From positions 6,386,001 through 6,450,000 of the forward strand of contig CM075941.1 in assembly GCA_038030265.1 (NCBI GenBank): DNA of 64,000 bases, written 5' to 3'. This document shows, piece after piece, positions 1 to 10,405 of the stretch (within the stretch, counting starts at the first letter, position 1; each line of letters begins with the position of its first letter). The stretch is from Corythucha ciliata. Taxonomy: Eukaryota; Arthropoda; Insecta; Hemiptera; Tingidae. The position numbers were made by a program, and so were the translations under genes. Below the pieces are notes generated by a model. The model had not been told where the DNA came from. It worked only from the letters and a program-made list of their open reading frames with translations, and did no database searches.

Positions 1-308
1 CTCTTAGCAAGTTTCCTTCGTCGAATTGTTTATCCATTTATATTTCTGTCTTTCTGTAAAAGTGAAATTTTTGGTACTGGCCGTCCACAACTTAACACTA
101 GAACTTTTTCTTCTTCGAGATGTTTTATTGTTTTGTAAATTGTCCATTGAGGAGAAATATAACTGGATCGTCCTTAACGGCAGGATCCATAGTGGAAATT
201 AATTAACAAAACGTAAAGTTACAAGCTCGAATCAAAATATCAAAAAAATACCATTAGAAAGAAAGAAAAAACTAAGAATAAACCGCGACGAAGGAGGAAA
301 GTTTTTTT
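1..308. other. AT-rich flank, nothing recognised
   Basis: No coding similarity, repeat period or RNA motif was recognised. It directly precedes the non-LTR remnant and may hold part of its diverged 5' region. Confidence 0.4.
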
Positions 309-740
309 ATGAAAACATGGCGTACAGTGGTGATAGCCACTGTTTCGGGTGCTCTCAAAATACTAATCTTTTTGACTCTACCCTCTTTCTCTAAGATAGC
401 TGCGAGGCCCCTTGCTCCTCGCCATCCATCCAAGATACTGACCCACAAAACCCCCGTGCCTGACCCAACTGCGTTCTGCGGGAGCAATGCATCTTCTGGA
501 CTGCAGATCGTTCGACGGAAAAAAGGGCTCTTCGTCTCTCTTCTCCATCCTGGCACGACACCTGAGGACGTTTTCAGGGTTATTAAGCATCTTGACCTGG
601 GGAACAAACCGGAATGTGTAAAATTGAAAACCAAGCACGATTCTTATGCATCGTTTTGCGTGATAGTTGACGAGACTAGTTAAAAGATATAGCTAAGCCT
701 GAGGCACGGCCTGCTGGCTGTCTAATTGATTTTGCTAGGC
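309..740 (+). pseudogene. non-LTR retrotransposon ORF1 C-terminal remnant
   Basis: An open frame at 309-683 ends in a domain typical of the C-terminus of arthropod non-LTR ORF1 proteins: KKGLFVSLLHPGTTPEDV followed by KLKTKHDSYASF. In the family this domain follows the nucleic-acid-binding part of ORF1. After the stop at 681-683 the homology continues in another frame (KDIAKPEARPAGCLIDF, about 683-735), the usual end of such proteins, so a frameshift has broken the gene. The first 70 or so residues are not recognisable, and no zinc knuckles are visible. The family assignment rests on motif memory, not a search. The endonuclease of the same element follows at 991. Confidence 0.7.
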
Positions 741-990
741 ATTTGGGACGACATCGGCACGTTGGTCCTGTACAAATCCCAGGAAATAATACTATCGACT
801 TGAGTTTTTGCTGTAGTGGCGATAAGATTGCTGATGAGGGGCACCGGGATTGGGCCCGAAATGCATTCTGTACAAAAACTACGCGGCTGTATTGTTCAAA
901 TTTAAATAACCAACTTCACATTTAATATTCAGAACAGCCAAATCAACAAAACAAAGATCAACGATTGAATACTATCGACAATCCTGAATG

Positions 991-1755
991 ACTAGGAGGC
1001 ACTTTCAATTTAAATGTTTCCTCTAATTTTAATCTGACTCCTAGTATCTCCGCACTAGTTGACTCAAATATTACGACGCCACCCGCTGATTCATCTTCAT
1101 ATTTCTCGCTGTTTTATCAGAACGTTCAGTGCCTTCGCACTAGCTATTTGGAGCTTTCTCATTTAGCTACCCTCAAAGCGGGTATTAGCGATGAAGAGTC
1201 GCTATATTTCCTTCCTGGATTCAATCTTGCCCATGCCTTTTGCCGTCAGTCTTCAACCCACGGCGGCTTATGTATTTTGTTTAAAAAAAACGACGTCAAG
1301 TATTCTCCGTTCGCTTCCGTGAATGTGAATGAGCTTGCCGTCGAAGGAATCTTCGAAATTAGTGCCATTTCTATTCCTTCTTTGCACTTTGGTGCTTATG
1401 AATGTCTACCGGCCGCCTTTGTCTTCTGTAGTGGCTCTCGACTCGATCGATTGTATAACGCATTAGATCAAGCGTGTCGATCCACGAAAATAGTGGTAGT
1501 CGCTGGGGACTTCAATTTAGATTTTGCATCGGACAGCCAGTCTGTGAACACATTAAGAAATTTATTTGGGAGCTTCGGTCTTCATGTGACAATTGAATCA
1601 GCAACTACACGTTTGGCTAGTGGCACTTTCTCGACAATATTGCTACTAATATTGTGGTGGGTAAAATGGTGTTTCGTCCAATCATTCAGCCATAATATTT
1701 CGGTCCGACTCGCTGCCTCTTGTCGATTTTTCGGCCTCCAACACAATCCCTAGGT
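991..1755 (+). pseudogene. non-LTR retrotransposon endonuclease (APE-type) fragment
   Basis: The frame is open from about 991 to 1753. It contains FYQNVQCLRT (the N-terminal strand of APE-like endonucleases, with the catalytic Asn), a middle part with HGGLCILFKK, and VVVAGDFNLDF, the conserved GDFN block near the active site. The SDH-like end of the domain is not found. After about 1640 the frame shifts and the similarity fades. In the intact family this domain nicks the target DNA before reverse transcription. It lies downstream of the ORF1 remnant in the same orientation, as expected for ORF2. No ATG begins the domain within this open frame. Clearly inactive. Confidence 0.75.
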
Positions 1756-1975
1756 GCCACTGAGGTCAAATGTGGTAGAGATCGGATGACTCATGGGGGC
1801 GGTGGCACTTTTTTCCTTGTACATTACTGCACCCGTGCGGGGGGAAGTACCAGTAGTTAAAATAAATTTGAGGTTTTGCCCTCGATGGCATTTAAGCATT
1901 ATGTTGGAGTGCCACCATGCTAAATTTGGTAGAGATCGGATGACTCATGGGGGCGGTGGCACTTTTTTTTTGGGC
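1754..1975 (+). repeat. tandem duplication, unit about 155 bp
   Basis: The stretch beginning GTGCCAC at 1754 is repeated from 1909. A 42-bp block (TGGTAGAGATCGG onwards to a T-run) is almost identical at 1773-1814 and 1927-1968. The second unit is cut short where the Ty3/gypsy fragment begins. Confidence 0.8.
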
Positions 1976-2003
1976 AGCAGATTAGGAAGTCCCGAACGTA
2001 TCA

Positions 2004-3211
2004 AAGTGTGAATTCGGGGTCAACGAAGTAACTTTTTTAGGTCATAAAATCGATCAAGAGGGAATTAGAGCAGACCCTGAAAAAGTTAAAGCCGTGCAAG
2101 AAATGTCTTCGCCACAAATTTGACCGAGTTCGGAGGTTTCTAGGGATGTGTAATTATTGCCTCCAATTTCTCTTTCAAATGTCAGATGTGAGCCCACCAC
2201 TCAGGGAACTATTGAAGAAAGATAGATTGTGGGTTTAGGAAACTCCCCATTAGGATAGTTTCAAGAAATTGAAACAGATATTGCTGGAGGCTCCAATTTT
2301 GTCCTTTTACGACATGAATAGGAAACGCGTGGCAGCCGATGCAAGCTCGGTTGGGTTGGGTGCGGTATTGGAACAAGAATTGAAGCCAGCGGTGTGGAAG
2401 CCAGTGGTTTTAGCCTCCCGTAGCCTAACTGACACAGAAAAACGATACTCGAATAGAGCGAGAAGGGTTGGGAATTGTTTGGGCTTGCGGGAAGTTTCAA
2501 ACTCATTTAATAATAGGCGATTGTTTCACAATTATAACGAACCATAAGCCCCTTCTAAGACATTTCAGGAAAAAGCCCTTGGAAGAATTGACTCCACGTC
2601 TACGGAGACAAGATGCGTATGGCTAGGTTCTCCTATACCTTGGAACATGTAGCAGGGAAACAGTTCTTCGTTCCTGCATGACGCTCTCTCGAGAAGCCCA
2701 CTTGGAGTAAAAGAACCTTCCAAGGCAGAAGATGATGTAGAAGTCTTTTTGAATGCCAACGATTACACCGTCTAAGCCTTGGCAAGTACTGGGGATCGAT
2801 CTCTTCAAGTTGAAGGGATCATGGTATGTGTGGTAGGTACTCGCAGATTATTTATCGAAATATTTGGATATCAAGAAGTTGAATTCCTTAACGTCATCGT
2901 GCCTTATCTCGTACTTACAACAAATTTTCTCTGAATTTGGTATCCCGACCGCTTTACGCTGTGATAATGGGTCCATTGGTTAGCTTCGAAATGAAGGAAT
3001 TCGCAAAGCTCAAGGGATTTCAAATCGTCACTTCGAGCCCTGTATTCCCCAAAAGCAATGGATTTGCAGAAGCAGCGGTTAAGATTGCTAAAAGAATTTT
3101 ACGAGGGGTGGATTTAGATCTCGGTCTCCTCAATTATCGAAGCAATCCGTTGGACAACGGAATTTCGCCTGTGGAGTTATTAATGGGGCGGTTTTTGAAA
3201 TGGGATAAATA
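2004..3211 (+). pseudogene. Ty3/gypsy pol fragment: RT end, RNase H, integrase core
   Basis: Pieces in at least three frames give a consistent order. RT C-terminus: KCEFGVNEVTFLGHKI then RFLGMCNY. RNase H: FYDMNRKRVAADASSVGLGA, then VVLASRSLTDTEKRYS, then in another frame AGKQFF. Integrase core: GIDLFKLKGSWYV, EFGIPTALRCDNGS (a catalytic Asp region) and PKSNGFAEAAVKIAKR with the conserved Glu region. The order RT-RNase H-integrase is that of Ty3/gypsy elements. Several stops and frameshifts break it, for example TGA at about 2122 and TAG/TAA between blocks. No gag, protease, LTRs or integrase zinc finger were seen. The RNase H-tether features resemble invertebrate gypsy pol proteins. Confidence 0.85.
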
Positions 3212-3420
3212 AAAAAGTTGTTGAGATAGTTTAATCATTATTTTTTTTGTAAAGAGGAGAATTGGAAATTTAACTTTCAAAATAAAAAACACAAAAATAA
3301 CTTATGTAGCAAAAATTATGTCACTTAAATGATGTCATATCATATCACCCAACTGTGATATGATTGACGGATGAAGTTCAGTATGAAGTGGCTTTCTCCT
3401 CGGCGAGGAAAATTTACCGA
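3212..3420. other. AT-rich junction, nothing recognised
   Basis: T- and A-rich sequence between the gypsy fragment and the next non-LTR piece. No terminal repeat of the gypsy element is visible. Confidence 0.4.
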
Positions 3421-3960
3421 GAAAAGTTGAATGGGTGCCGTAAGTCATTTAACTCGGATATAATTAATTGTTCAACAAATCGCAATAAAGTCATCTAGCG
3501 TGTAATCTAGAGCGAGATGCATCCTTCATCTCTCGCTTCAAAAGGTGTACCAGAAATAACAGCTGACGAATTCAACGATTGTTTCCTGGAGAGCGTGGAA
3601 CGATCTTACGCGCGACCCAACCAGCGCAACCTCTTTTGCCTGGGCACCCCATGAAGACGCGTGAAAACTCGCAATATCGAATTTTTGGCACTGTCGTGGC
3701 CTCAGCTACTATTGTGACTCCACGGTCACTAAGAAAGATCCTCTAAATTCTGAGGTTATTTCTCCCAATTTTACCTGTGAATTACAGATAAAATTGAAAC
3801 GGCCTCACGCCGTCACACCTCAACACCCTCCCCACCAAGGCTATCAGCCAGAGCCTTGTCGCCCCTCCTGTGCAAGGATTTTGACAAAGAAACATCGACG
3901 ACGCTGCCCGCTGAACGACCCTCACCAGAAAGCATGGCATTATGTGTGCTCTCAAGCCAC
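3421..3960 (+). pseudogene. probable non-LTR linker / start of RT, continuation of the 309-1755 element
   Basis: A frame at 3547-3654 reads VPEITADEFNDCFLESV, resembling the segment between endonuclease and RT in non-LTR ORF2 proteins (often an F-N-x-x-F block). A second frame at 3798-3864 reads NGLTPSHLNTLP and KAISQSLVAP, like the GxDGLTPxxL...ISxPL block that opens the RT domain. A shifted frame then gives FDKETSTTLPAE, like the SxxxGxLPxxWK block. The pieces are colinear and in the same orientation as the endonuclease fragment, so I infer they belong to the same insertion. Motif memory only; another non-LTR copy is possible. Confidence 0.5.
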
Positions 3961-4584
3961 GTGAGTACTAAGCAAAGTACGGAACTAAAATAAATATAAA
4001 TTTATTAATGCTTGAATAATGCTAACAATAAAAAATAAAGCCTTATGGTAGCAACATTTAAATCAAAATAAGCGCAATTTTTAAAAAATTAAAGTACGAG
4101 AAATACAATTTAAATTATAGTAATAATAAAAACAAAAAAATACTTCAAAGAACAGCCGTTAGTATGTTTACACATTGTTTTCCTTTTAAACAAATTTTAA
4201 GTATATATTTTGTACATATTTATCTCTCAAATACGAATAAATATTGGAAATTTAACAATTTATCTTTTTTCTTGGCACGAAGGACTACACGTTTTTGACT
4301 CCTATCACAAGATGGTCCACGAAATAAATTCAAATGTGTGGCGGGGAAAATATCGAAACCTACGAACTCCGTCCGTAACTTCGTCTATCCATTAATGGTA
4401 TAAAATGGTAACAAATAATTCGTAACCGTTCGTGATTTTATAAATTACCTACATAATAATTATGTCTTTGAGGGAAAAATTATAAAAATTAAAGCATTGC
4501 TAAGGCGATGAGTGATTTCTCCCCCTCCCTCAAATTTTAGCCTAACGAATGCCTAATAATGTCGCTAGAGGATGGAATGACGAA
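3961..4584. other. AT-rich intergenic, nothing recognised
   Basis: Very AT-rich with short A and T runs. Sequence downstream of the ATF3-like gene on the minus strand. No repeat or coding signal identified. Confidence 0.4.
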
Positions 4585-4590
4585 TTTATT
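4585..4590 (-). terminator. candidate polyadenylation signal of the ATF3-like gene
   Basis: Minus-strand AATAAA, 168 bp past the stop codon. It is the first canonical hexamer found there, and AT-rich sequence makes chance hits likely. Confidence 0.35.
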
Positions 4591-4757
4591 ATCACTTACA
4601 TAAGGCACATGTCAAGGTAGTTTTGATTTAAAAACAAGCAGAATTATATTCTTTAAAAAGACTTTTTAAGTATCTTAAAAATTTAGTTTTATCACAGATA
4701 TTCACCGAAATATTATAGTCTAATTGTCAAGCAAATATTAGACTGAAGGGTTTGATT

Positions 4758-5217
4758 TTATGTGATGCAACTATTCGCCGGATATCCAGCGGGATAGCAG
4801 TGTGCGTCTTTAATGTCGTCGAAACTGTACAAATTCGACTGCAAGTTAGGACTGTCGAGCATTTCGGTGTTGCTCTCATAGTCTGAAGAGGATGTATTGA
4901 GGCTTAAACTTGAAGGCCTCGTACAGAGGCTCGACGACGACGGACTGTCGGAGACACTGAGGCAACCGTACGACGATGAGACAGTGCGAGGACTCTCCGT
5001 CCCACCCAGATTGGTGTAGATGGAATCAGATCTCATGTAGGCGTCGTGGGTTGTTGAGTCAGAGGTGGGTTTGAGACATGTGTACGATGATGACGCCGAG
5101 GAGGCCGATGATGACGACGCTAGGACGGAGGAAGCTGAGTGATCCCTGACGATTCCCTCGTCGAAAGAATAGACGGATGACTCGGAAGTGCTGGCTGAAG
5201 CGGCTGATCGACAAAAT
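4758..5217 (-). CDS. Atf3: ATF3-like gene: terminal Ser-rich exon
   Basis: Acceptor TTTCTTTAG at 5226-5218. The exon completes the split Arg codon and runs 152 more codons to the stop at 4758-4760. It is dominated by Ser, Thr, Tyr and Asp with motifs such as SSVYSFDEGIV and NLYSFDDIKDA, two similar YSFD blocks that could be short interaction motifs. No known domain. Confidence 0.85.
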
Positions 5218-6337
5218 CTAAAGAAATTAAATATAAATTATACAGAACCCTTAACGAAAGAAGAGGAAGCAAGGAAATAATGAAGGAGTAGTAACCTTCG
5301 ATTGTGGTGCCGCTGGTACAGAGCTTCGACTGCCGAAGTACTTTGGTAGGACACCTTGTGGTACGACGAAGAAGTGTTCACGGTTGTTGAACCCGACGAA
5401 GTTGATGGCATAGAATAGACGAACGAAGAGTCACTCAATCTGGTATAAGTGGATTCGGAGTAGGGCGGGGAATTGTTTTTAGCACCTCCAAATCCGTTTT
5501 TATTGCAACTAGGCCCGTGAACTGACAACATGTCAACAAGCCGAAGTCTTTCATTTTCGAGTTCTTGAATTTGAGTCTTGAGTTCGTGATTCTGCGATTC
5601 AAGAATTTCTGACTCCTGGAAAAGTACACGTGCTTTAATTTCGGGAAAAATACAGGCGATATTTGAATAGCTTTACCTGAACTAAGTTAACGGTTCTTTC
5701 CCTTTTTTTCATTCGGCATTTTGTAGCTGCAATCTTGTTTCTCTCCCTTCTCCTCCGCCTTCGCTCTTCGTCTTCAGGCGTCAGCTGGAAATAAAGACAG
5801 TACGTCAAAAAGCAGAATTTAAACTGACTAAAATGCTAATTTTAGCAAATTATTAATTATAAAACGTATTGCACCATGAAAAACCAAATTACAATAACTT
5901 ACCCCGTCACCAGATCCGTCGCCGAGCAGTGAGTCTTGGCTCACCTCATCAGACGGACAAGTCAGCTTATGCCGGTGAAGATGGTTCGAATTCAACGAAC
6001 TGTCAGGAAGACAGGACAATGAGGAGGTGGAGGAGGACGCGGCGGCGACGGTACTCGTCTCGCCATTGTTGCGTCGCTTTGTCTGAATCGTCAGCTTGAG
6101 TCCCTCCTTGATGAGCTGAGTCCGCGTGTGTTGTAAACTCGGCGGGGAACAGGACGCAATCGAAGAACTGCCGTCTTCAGACGCCGGTGAACTTGCGGTG
6201 AGTCGCGTTCCACGGATCTCCTTGAATGGATCCGTCATCGCCATGAGCGAGTTGAGAATTTCGGGCGTTCGGGGCGTTGACGCTGAACCGTCCATCGAAT
6301 GTTGAACTTGAAGTAGACTGCTGTTCATTGTAAACAT
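4758..6337 (-). CDS. Atf3: ATF3/JDP2-type bZIP transcription factor, four coding exons
   Basis: The CDS joins minus-strand exons 6337-5903, 5784-5677, 5615-5296 and 5217-4758 (435+108+320+460 nt), giving 440 residues. The DNA-contacting region is RRERNKIAATKCRMKKR: Asn161 and Arg169 have the bZIP spacing, and Leu179, 186, 193, 200 and 207 form a five-leucine zipper. LTPEDEERR before it and the LVDMLSVHGPSC end of the zipper match ATF3/JDP2 rather than Fos. Known members bind CRE/AP-1 sites as homo- or heterodimers in the nucleus, in stress and immune responses. Residues 1-145 and 213-440 are Ser/Thr-rich and low in order, as in insect orthologues. The start is the first ATG after an in-frame TGA at 6365-6367; Met4 is an alternative start with A at -3. 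All junctions are GT-AG, and the frame is kept through all three introns. Confidence 0.92.
5296..5615 (-). CDS. Atf3: ATF3-like gene: leucine-zipper exon
   Basis: Residues 182-287. It begins directly after a TTTTCCAG acceptor and carries zipper leucines 186, 193, 200 and 207 (the first, Leu179, is in the preceding exon), then the HGPSC motif and a Ser/Thr/Tyr-rich stretch. The donor AAG|GTTACT is a weak but acceptable GT site; two bases of the split Arg codon remain in this exon. Confidence 0.88.
5677..5784 (-). CDS. Atf3: ATF3-like gene: basic-region exon (108 bp)
   Basis: This exon encodes exactly 36 residues (146-181) containing the basic DNA-binding region. It is flanked by TTTATTTCCAG and GTAAAG, phase 0 on both sides. 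A 108-bp exon for this segment is the known arrangement in vertebrate FOS and ATF3 genes, which supports the assignment and the splice sites. Confidence 0.92.
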
Positions 6338-6400
6338 TATGAATGAAGAGGCACCGGGTTTCGATCATTTAGCAATTTATCGTCAGTTTTTAAATCAAAT
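5903..6400 (-). CDS. Atf3: ATF3-like gene: start-codon exon
   Basis: The acceptor (TTTTGCATTGTTTCAG on the minus strand, ending at 6401) opens the exon at 6400. 63 nt of 5' UTR precede the ATG at 6337. Residues 1-145 contain TPRTPEILNSLMAMTDPF, a likely phospho-site and activation-type segment, and several Ser runs. The donor GGTAAGT (exon ends at 5903) lies after a complete codon. The acceptor means a further upstream, probably non-coding exon exists. Confidence 0.85.
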
Positions 6401-7159
6401 CTGAAACAATGCAAAACAAAGAATATTAATAAATGTTATATTTTTAGGGTTTTGGCTTTTTTCTTCTTCTACTTCTTCGTTTCCTGAGCTTTCGCCTTCT
6501 TGTGCTGAAGGCATCGTCAGAGAACTCAGAACAGTTAAATAATTTGGGGGAAACAAATAATCCAGCGCGTAACACTGTTCTCACATAAAAGTGTAGTGAA
6601 AATAAACAAATAAATACAAATTAAAATGAAATGAAGAATGTAGAGACTTACGTAGACATAACTGATTATTTAACACAGTGCTGAAACATTTAAGAGACAA
6701 GGCAACTCACTCTCAACTTCAAAATACATTAAAGAAAACCCGTCCTCCTCGAATGCCAAATTGAAAACGCTGCTATGTGCTGCTATACATCGTGCGTTAT
6801 AAACAGTAATGTTTTTTATCTACAAGAAAACGAGATAAAACGTATTGAAATTTCAATTGGGTCTTGAAACGTCACACAGCAAACACGACAAAAATTGATA
6901 AACAAGAAGAGCGTTTGGTAAAATCCTCAATGAAATTATTAATTTCACGCAACGAGAGTGACGAATATCTATAATGTTGTGTATGATTAAGGCCTAACTA
7001 GCTTCGATAAGATAGTGAAACGTAATCCGTCGTACTCTTGACAAATTGTGATTTTTGCCAATAATAAACAGACGCCCCAACAACAAAATTCAGAGGCACT
7101 GTGGGGGGAGGGGGAGGTACACATTTGCGGAGTTCATACACTCAAAAATAATGATGTGG
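6401..7159. other. region upstream of the ATF3-like start exon (probably intron 1)
   Basis: By the acceptor at 6401 this should be intron on the minus strand. No first exon or promoter was recognised. A G-rich run lies near 7100 (GGGGGGAGGGGGAGG). Otherwise AT-rich. Confidence 0.4.
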
Positions 7160-7335
7160 CTCACTAAAAAATCAATTTAATAAAGCAAATTCGCGGATTT
7201 CTCAAGAAAAACACCCATTTTCACGTTCCCGACTCACAGAAACCAAATTCCACGGGTTTTGCTACTGAAAACCAAAATTCACGGGTGTGACAAGTTCAAA
7301 AACCAAATTGGTGAATTTATCTCGCTGAAGACCCC
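7160..7335 (-). repeat. short-period array, family B (reverse)
   Basis: About five units of roughly 31 bp, with AAACCAAATTCCACGGG and AAACCAAAATTCACGGG as clear examples. Followed at once by family A. Confidence 0.6.
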
Positions 7336-7359
7336 CCCCATTTCGGACGTCACGGCTAA

Positions 7360-7800
7360 AATTTAGAAAAACGCTAATCGGCAGCTGAAATTCAGAGAAA
7401 TCGCTCATTTACTGCTAAAATTGACAAAAGTGCTAAATTGACAGCTAACATTTGGAAATCTCATACTCACGGTTAAAATTAAGAAAACGGTAATTCGTGC
7501 TCTCAGAGGGCAACTTCGTTGGTGAAATTCACCGCTGGAGTTACCAAACTCCAACGTTGTTTACGAAATTGTGACGCATTTTTTTTCGTTAATTCTGAGT
7601 TAACGTAAGTCAAACCTTGACTCTCGGTGGTGAAATCCACCACTTGGCTAACGTCGGCTAACGAAATTATACGCTAATGTGCTGTTCTTGGGTCAAGCTC
7701 GCAGCTAAAATTAAGAAAAACCGCTAATTCAACGCTCAAAGTGCAAAAATCACCGATTCGCAGCTAAAATTGTGAAAACCGCTGAAATTGAGAAAAAATG
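7360..7800 (-). repeat. short-period array, family A (reverse)
   Basis: Units of about 30 bp with cores GCTAAAATTTAGAAAAACG, CAGCTGAAATTCAGAG and GCAGCTAAAATTAAG. Divergence between units is high. It is interrupted at about 7500-7690 by sequence with GGTGAAAT-CACC inverted motifs. Confidence 0.65.
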
Positions 7801-8640
7801 CTAATTTACAGCTTTTGAGGAACAACGTTTCAATTTCACCTGCGATGAAAGAGAAATAGCCGCAGAGTTACAAAATTCGGAGCTAAAAATCCGCGGAATG
7901 GCCAGTTTCTGGGATTTATTACTCCAGAATTTAAGAGTTTCGGGGATAATACTTAGTGACGGTGGAACCCAAGCCGCCAGACGGCCATGACCAGTGCCCG
8001 CGAGGTGTTCTGACAAATAGCCGCAAAATTGTGACATTTTAAAGAAAGTATCAGCGAAATTGGAATTTTTCAGGGTGAATAATCGCAATAATGCGAGTAT
8101 CACGTCTCAATTTCAGCGAATTGAAAGTTTCGGGTATTTTTTTAAAGGTCGTTTTTAAAAGTTTTCTGACAATGGGCGCAAAATTGAGCATTTTGAAGGT
8201 AAATATCAGCGAAATTGGATGTTAACTGACTGACTATTCATGTTATTGCATGCTCCAGGACCTAATTTCTGCGAAACTGCAATTTTGTTTTCAATGGGCA
8301 CGAGCCACTGAAACAGGTTATGGGCCCCGACTGCGCCCATAACCTTCAATGAGTTTGCAAAGTTGGGGTCATAATTTGAGCGAAATTACAAGTTTCCTGC
8401 CTGAATATGTACGCGTGAAATTGACAGTTTCGGGTCTTAATTTTGACGAATTTCCAAAAAGAGGAAAAATTGCAGAGACCATTATTTTTTTTAGTGCGGA
8501 ACCCAGGGCTAGCCGGCCTCAACTCTGGCACTTCGGCCGAGTTGAGGAGAAGATCACCCACGAAATTGGGAGTTTCGCCTTTGAAATTGGGAGCGCCTCG
8601 AGAGCTTACGACAACTCGCGGGTGAAGTTCCACTTTTCTC
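7800..8640 (+). repeat. short-period array, family C, with GC-rich marker blocks
   Basis: Repeats of about 32 bp such as GCGAAATTACAAGTTTC and GTGAAATTGACAGTTTCGGG. GC-rich blocks interrupt them: GGTGGAACCCAAGCCGCCAG at about 7962, GGGCCCCGACTGCGCCC at about 8325, and GGAACCCAGGGCTAGCCGG at about 8500. Similar blocks recur in other family C arrays (34150, 34340, 38220, 38410). Confidence 0.7.
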
Positions 8641-9479
8641 TCTCGTAGTGAAATGTACTAATTACGCAGGTTTGGCTCCCTATAAGGCAATTTTGCTAAT
8701 TTTCGACTCTGAACCCAAATTTGCCTAGTATCTTGGTTGGTTGGTGGAGGAGGGGGTGAATTTAAAACGTGTCTAGCTTCCAAGGCAGCATAGGCAAGTA
8801 CCGAACTTTAAGTTTTCCAGTGGAGGTGGGATGGTGGGAGGGGAATTGCCAGCCTCTTCTGTCTCTGACATTTCAATCGTATCAGAGAACTTGCCGAGGA
8901 TGGGGATTCGAGCGTATTGAGGCGAGTAATTGGCTGTTCTTTGACAGGCTTGTAAAGTTATGAGTTCCTGACGGGGAACTATATTCGTGAATGTTAAGAG
9001 TGGAGAAACAAGTTTCCTTGGTGCCTGTCTGCAGGATTGGTGGAAGTTTTGTTTGATTGATATGTGACAGAGAGATTTGTTTCGGCCTGCGGGTGCCTTG
9101 ATAATGGGTGCATTGCCCCAAAACTAGTCGGCAGAATAAAGAAAAAAGAATGTATTACTCAAAAAATTAATTAATTAGGTACCTCAATTCGTCCCCTACA
9201 AAGGAAAAGTGAGGTTTGATGGGTTAAATTACTACAGCAACCAGAGTAGTGTCGAGGGAGGGGGGTGGACCGCCCTCGATAAAATCTTCAATTGGTAGGG
9301 AGAAATCGGGATTTTCAGATTTTAGGTTTTTTCCGGTCCCGCGACCAAAACGCCTCTTATAACGGATCGTCACTGCCGAAAACGCAGAGTTTTACCTTGT
9401 CATGGGACGATTTTTCATGACTCCATCCAGAGTAGTCTAATGAGGTCCTTGTGCACTGATCTCAGAGAATCCTACAAAC
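8641..9479. other. intergenic, nothing recognised
   Basis: Contains G-rich stretches (8745-8760, 8830-8850, 9255-9275) but no coding similarity, RNA motif or clear repeat. Confidence 0.35.
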
Positions 9480-9650
9480 AAATTTGCGTATGAAATTAAG
9501 AAAAAGCACTAATGCCCAGTTTCTGCAGATCGTTAGGCTGCTAAACTTGAGAAGACATGCTAATGTAAGGTTCTTGGGGGGCAAATACGCTGCTGAAAGT
9601 TTAGAAAAAGCTCTAAATATGGATGGCTAAAATGGCTGCAGGAATTGAGA
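9480..9650 (-). repeat. short-period array, family A (reverse)
   Basis: Four or so diverged units with cores like GCTGAAAGTTTAGAAAAAGC, directly before the fold-back element at 9654. Confidence 0.5.
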
Positions 9651-9653
9651 AAG

Positions 9654-10008
9654 TTCCGACAGCAGCCTGTCGGGAAAAGTGAATTTCATTTATGCGACAA
9701 CCGACTCCGTGTTATAGAAAGGAAAAATCGTGTTTCTTTTTTACCTCAGACCCCTTCTTTGGCACAAACTGGGCGGGAACAAAATTATGAAAAATGAGAA
9801 TACATATAATAAATACACCATACCACGGTGAACAGAGTCGGTGGTTGCCTATATGTATACGATATGGGGACTCTTGTTAGAGGAGATATTTGCTCTTTAT
9901 CCCGGCCTAAATTTCATTCATAATTGATTGATATCGTTCTAACTTATAAGGTTTGAGTAGGTTGTCTCATGAATGAAATGCACTTTTCCCGACAGGCTGC
10001 TGTCGGAA
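9654..10008. mobile_element. fold-back / MITE-like element, about 355 bp
   Basis: The ends are inverted copies about 40-57 bp long. The left arm begins TTCCGACAGCAGCCTGTCGG and the right arm is its reverse complement ending at 10008; similarity continues inward through GACAACC...ACTC. Each end also folds on itself (CCGACAG/CTGTCGG). A third inverted fragment, GAGTCGGTGGTTG, lies at about 9836. No open frame or clear target duplication. Confidence 0.75.
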
Positions 10009-10122
10009 CAAAACTTTTTAGATTACGTTAATTTCCAGATCTGTTACATTAGGTTAACCGGTATGTCACAATTTCACCATTACAGAGATATGCCTGGGCT
10101 CGAATCCGAAACATTTTATTTT

Positions 10123-10280
10123 AGTGCATTTGATTCGAAAAATGCACTATTGGTCTCGCCCTGATGGTCGCACATATGGGTTACTTCACGAACCATGAAA
10201 CGTGAAAAAAATGTATCACAACCCATATGTGCGACCATCAGGTCGAGACCACTAGTGCATTTTTTGAATGAAAATGCACT
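10123..10280. mobile_element. palindromic MITE, about 158 bp
   Basis: Nearly perfect inverted repeat with arms of about 55 bp, for example CCTGATGGTCGCACATATGG versus CCATATGTGCGACCATCAGG. The ends are AGTGCATTT/AAATGCACT and are themselves hairpins. A half copy of the same family sits at 20561-20617. Confidence 0.85.
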
Positions 10281-10284
10281 AAAA

Positions 10285-10405
10285 AGTGCTAATTCACAAA
10301 TAAAATTTAGAAAAAGCGCCCATTCGTGACTGAAATAGAAAAAAAGCGCTATTTCACGGCTAAAATTGAGGCACAGTGCAAATTTGCGGGTAGAATTGAA
10401 AAAAA
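10285..10405 (-). repeat. short-period array, family A (reverse)
   Basis: Four clear units of about 33 bp, such as AGTGCTAATTCACAAATAAA and GCGCTATTTCACGGCTAAA, abutting the palindromic MITE. Confidence 0.7.

Noticed and set aside
5869..6099. Plus-strand frame opposite the ATF3-like start exon
   Set aside because: Antisense shadow of a coding exon rich in Ser codons; its Arg-rich product has no domain features.
8349..8648. Plus- and minus-strand frames of about 95-100 codons
   Set aside because: They lie entirely in a family C array, where stop-poor short repeats create long chance frames. The same applies to frames at 11188-11523, 20880-21620, 43408-43689, 44658-45172, 55353-55637, 56258-56623 and 58511-58915.
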